From Flammeovirga pacifica (GTDB lineage: Bacteria; Bacteroidota; Bacteroidia; Cytophagales; Flammeovirgaceae), in NCBI RefSeq assembly GCF_000807855.2, contig NZ_JRYR02000002.1:372001-436000 (forward strand): 64,000 nt of DNA. The letters are read 5' to 3'. The notes beneath the pieces were generated by a model, which saw nothing but the letters and a program-made list of their open reading frames with translations, was not told where the DNA came from and did no database searches. Position numbers and translations under genes: made by a program. Below are positions 61,554 through 64,000 of the stretch, in pieces. Position 1 is the stretch's first letter. Each line of letters begins with the position of its first letter.

Positions 61554-64000
61554 ATGAAAAAAATAATTACTTCAATTTTGCTTTTATTATCAGCAACTTT
61601 TCTTTTGGCTAATGATAATCTAATCAAAAACCCAGGGTTCGAGGAGGCTATTACATCTGAATGGGAAATGACAGTTAATAGTTCTGCCGACCCAGATTTT
61701 CCACCTACTTGGAGTATAATCACTCACAAGGAAAATGGTACCAATGCTTATCAATTTTCTATTCCAGACAATGATGCTAATGCTAATCTTTCAATTTCAA
61801 ATATCCAATTGAAAGACGGTGCTTTTACAAATCTTGCAGAAGCACTAACCGAAGAAACTACTTATACCATTTCAGCTGATTTATATGGTAATGAAGGACA
61901 TCAGGTGAGGTATTTATTAAGATGGGATAATGGTGCTGCAAATGCTGTGAGCTCATCAAATATTGTTATTTCATCAACTTCCCAAAATTATGAGGCGAAA
62001 CTAACCATGCCTGCAGGAGCAACAAAATTCAGTATTTTTATTCAAGTGGGTGGTAACGTAGGGGATGTTGTTATAGATAATGTCTCTTTAGTCCAAGAAC
62101 AAACCAAGACTGATGAAGAGTTAGCTCAAGAGGCTTTAGATAATCTTGTGATCACATATAACAATATTGATCCTCAAGATGGAAACGGAATTATGTATTC
62201 TATTGAAGAACTACCTGCTACCGGTTTAAATGAAACGATGGTATCTTGGACATCTTCAAATCAATCTGTTATTGATAACACAGGAAAAGTCAATCGATCT
62301 ACTCAGACTGAAACGGTTAAATTAACTGCAACAGTTACAAAAAATACGACATCTCTAACCAAAGAATTTACAATTTCTGTACTTCCTTTAACTATAAATG
62401 GAAACTATATTGTATTGAATAATGATTTTACTGATGGTTTAATACATTGGGATGTAAACTATAATACAGGCAATGTTGCTGCAGATGATTTCACTTTTTC
62501 AAATGTGACACATAAGGAAAATGGGACTCAAGCGGCACAATTGAATATCACTAATGGAGGTGTTTCTTTACCTAATTTAGCAATTAGATCACAAATTTTC
62601 CCTTTCAATGAATTGTCTTCTGAGGTTAAATATTTCAGAATGGAAATGGATGCATATGCTTCTACTGATATGTCGTTAAGGTTTCAATTCCAAGGTAAAG
62701 ACATTGATAATAAAAATGTAAATGTGGTTACACAAACGTTTACTATAGGTGAAGAGAATGAAAAACTTATTGATGTTATTGAAGTGCCGGCAGGAATTCA
62801 AGCATTTAGATTTCTAGCACAAGTAGGTAGTAATACAGGAGATATAGTAATTGATAATGTAATTGTTACAGAAGTAAACAAAGATGAATCAGATGTTTAT
62901 GTGTCTAAGAAAAATCTGGAATTACAATTAGTTGGAGAAGATAAAGAACACGATATCAATAATAGCTTTCCATTACAATCATCTGATGATACATATGGTA
63001 CATCAATTTCATGGTTCGTAGAAGACAATGATGCTCTAGTGATAAATAATGGAACAGCTGAAGTTCAAAAAGTGACTGTAAATACTGATTTAGCTTTAAT
63101 TGCTACAATTACTAAAGGTGATATTTCTACCACTAAAACTTTTAATATCAGAATCAAAGCAAACCAAGAAGCTCAACTGGAAGAAGTAGTAAATAGCTTG
63201 AAGGTGCAGTTTGCTGATGGTGATACTGAAGAATCTGTTAGCCAAGATATAGTTTTGGCAACAAGTGGAAAATATTCAACTACAATTGAATGGGTATCAG
63301 AACATACACAAATTACTAAAGAAGGTGTTGTAACAATTTTGGATAATTCGGTTGTTGGTGATCTAATTGCTACGGTTACCTTAGGTGATTTAAGTGATAC
63401 AAAAACATTTACTTTAACCACTGTACAAAGTGATGCAGGCAAATTAAATGAAGCATTAAGTGCTTTAGAAGTCGTTTTTGAAGAAGGCGATAACGCAGGT
63501 GCAGTATCTCAGAATGTAACACTAGTTTCTGAAGGATTGCATGAGACAGTGGTAACATGGGTATCTACTCATACTAATATCACAAATGACGGAGTGGTAA
63601 CACTAACGACACAAAAAGTATCAGGAGATTTAACAGCAACAGTAACGTTGGGTGATTTATCAGAAGATAAGGTGTTTACTTTAACAACTTCAATAGATCA
63701 TCAAGCTCAATTAGATGAGGCAGTAAACGCTCTTGAAATTACCTATGCAGAAGGTGAAGATGCTATGTCAGTAAAAAATGACTTGACATTAGCTATTGAG
63801 GGCCTTCATTCTTCAACAATCACTTGGACATCTTCTAACGAAGAGGTTGTAACAGTAAATGGTGTAGTAAATCAAGCAATTACAGATCAGGAAGTGATAT
63901 TAACAGCGACTGTAGCTATAGGAGATCTATCGGAAGAAAAGATTTTCACGGTAAAAGTACTTAATAATGCACAAGAAAAATTTGACGAAGCAGTAGCATC
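61554..64000 (+). CDS. Large secreted protein with two CBM-like domains and repeated Ig-like domains (3' truncated by window)
   Basis: The frame is open from ATG at 61554 through the last base, at least 815 codons. Order: signal peptide (MKKIITSILLLLSATFLLA); a CBM4/9-type beta sandwich (about 22-182, NLIKNPGFEE); an atypical bacterial Ig-like domain (about 188-280); a second CBM-like sandwich (about 285-440); then at least five more Ig-like units. The last four begin at 63171, 63438, 63705 and 63969, a period of 267, 267 and 264 bases. Each has ATVTLGDLS-type cores and TxxWxSxx strands. It follows the PUL operon and shares its upstream motif. A catalytic domain may lie beyond the window. Adhesin or glycan-binding enzyme are both possible. 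Confidence 0.85.
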   Translation, partial: MKKIITSILLLLSATFLLANDNLIKNPGFEEAITSEWEMTVNSSADPDFPPTWSIITHKENGTNAYQFSIPDNDANANLSISNIQLKDGAFTNLAEALTEETTYTISADLYGNEGHQVRYLLRWDNGAANAVSSSNIVISSTSQNYEAKLTMPAGATKFSIFIQVGGNVGDVVIDNVSLVQEQTKTDEELAQEALDNLVITYNNIDPQDGNGIMYSIEELPATGLNETMVSWTSSNQSVIDNTGKVNRSTQTETVKLTATVTKNTTSLTKEFTISVLPLTINGNYIVLNNDFTDGLIHWDVNYNTGNVAADDFTFSNVTHKENGTQAAQLNITNGGVSLPNLAIRSQIFPFNELSSEVKYFRMEMDAYASTDMSLRFQFQGKDIDNKNVNVVTQTFTIGEENEKLIDVIEVPAGIQAFRFLAQVGSNTGDIVIDNVIVTEVNKDESDVYVSKKNLELQLVGEDKEHDINNSFPLQSSDDTYGTSISWFVEDNDALVINNGTAEVQKVTVNTDLALIATITKGDISTTKTFNIRIKANQEAQLEEVVNSLKVQFADGDTEESVSQDIVLATSGKYSTTIEWVSEHTQITKEGVVTILDNSVVGDLIATVTLGDLSDTKTFTLTTVQSDAGKLNEALSALEVVFEEGDNAGAVSQNVTLVSEGLHETVVTWVSTHTNITNDGVVTLTTQKVSGDLTATVTLGDLSEDKVFTLTTSIDHQAQLDEAVNALEITYAEGEDAMSVKNDLTLAIEGLHSSTITWTSSNEEVVTVNGVVNQAITDQEVILTATVAIGDLSEEKIFTVKVLNNAQEKFDEAVA

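Overview
The window looks like chromosome of a marine, polysaccharide-degrading member of the Bacteroidota, most like the Cytophagales and possibly Flammeovirga. The signs are AT-rich DNA, a SusC/SusD pair beside a hybrid two-component regulator, a type IX secretion C-terminal tail, a 7TMR-DISM receptor, promoters of the TTTG-N19-TAnnTTTG type, and almost no Shine-Dalgarno sequences. The genus is an inference; no rRNA or other taxonomic marker is present.

Positions 1-21300 are a mixed housekeeping, efflux and signalling region. It opens with the 3' part of an RND efflux permease followed by a TolC-type channel. Next come a lipoprotein, a 42-residue basic protein with its own terminator, a GNAT-like protein and a 1416-residue SNF2 ATPase. 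A SatD-type protein coupled to a DUF3307 membrane protein follows, preceded by three palindromes at exact 28-bp spacing. A phosphosignalling cluster follows: a transmembrane Ser/Thr kinase with a Cache-like sensor and its ECF sigma factor on the minus strand, then a PP2C phosphatase, a 49-residue membrane peptide and a 7TM receptor with an SpoIIE phosphatase domain. An M19 dipeptidase-like protein, a small secreted protein, a double-DUF302 protein and a MYG1-like protein complete this part.

Positions 21450-36300 hold a secreted M43 metalloprotease with a type IX tail, a small winged-helix protein with an unusually strong Shine-Dalgarno sequence, a HEAT-like protein, and an NmrA-like gene broken by one in-frame TAA. 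TerD and TerB proteins follow, then a type I secretion-like operon (ABC protein, HlyD adaptor, TolC channel) whose ABC ATPase domain has lost its Walker B, catalytic Glu and signature residues. A transglutaminase-fold protein lacking the catalytic Cys, a small exported protein, a 34-residue membrane peptide, a VOC protein and adenine phosphoribosyltransferase come last.

Positions 36334-64000 are a polysaccharide utilisation locus. A hybrid two-component regulator sits at one end. The minus-strand operon runs susC, susD, a sulfatase-GH10 fusion and a surface glycan-binding-type lipoprotein, then a terminator, a GH29 enzyme and a sulfatase. The plus-strand arm carries a GH3 lipoprotein, an esterase, three sulfatases and a large secreted protein of carbohydrate-binding and repeated Ig-like domains that runs off the window. 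Five sulfatase domains together with GH10, GH3, GH29 and an esterase suggest a sulfated, probably acylated xylan- or fucoxylan-like algal glycan. That substrate is an inference.

Three short genes (at 3459, 14996 and 34790) and the large open gene at 61554 were found by direct translation of the sequence. No rRNA, tRNA, CRISPR array, intact insertion sequence or prophage was recognised.
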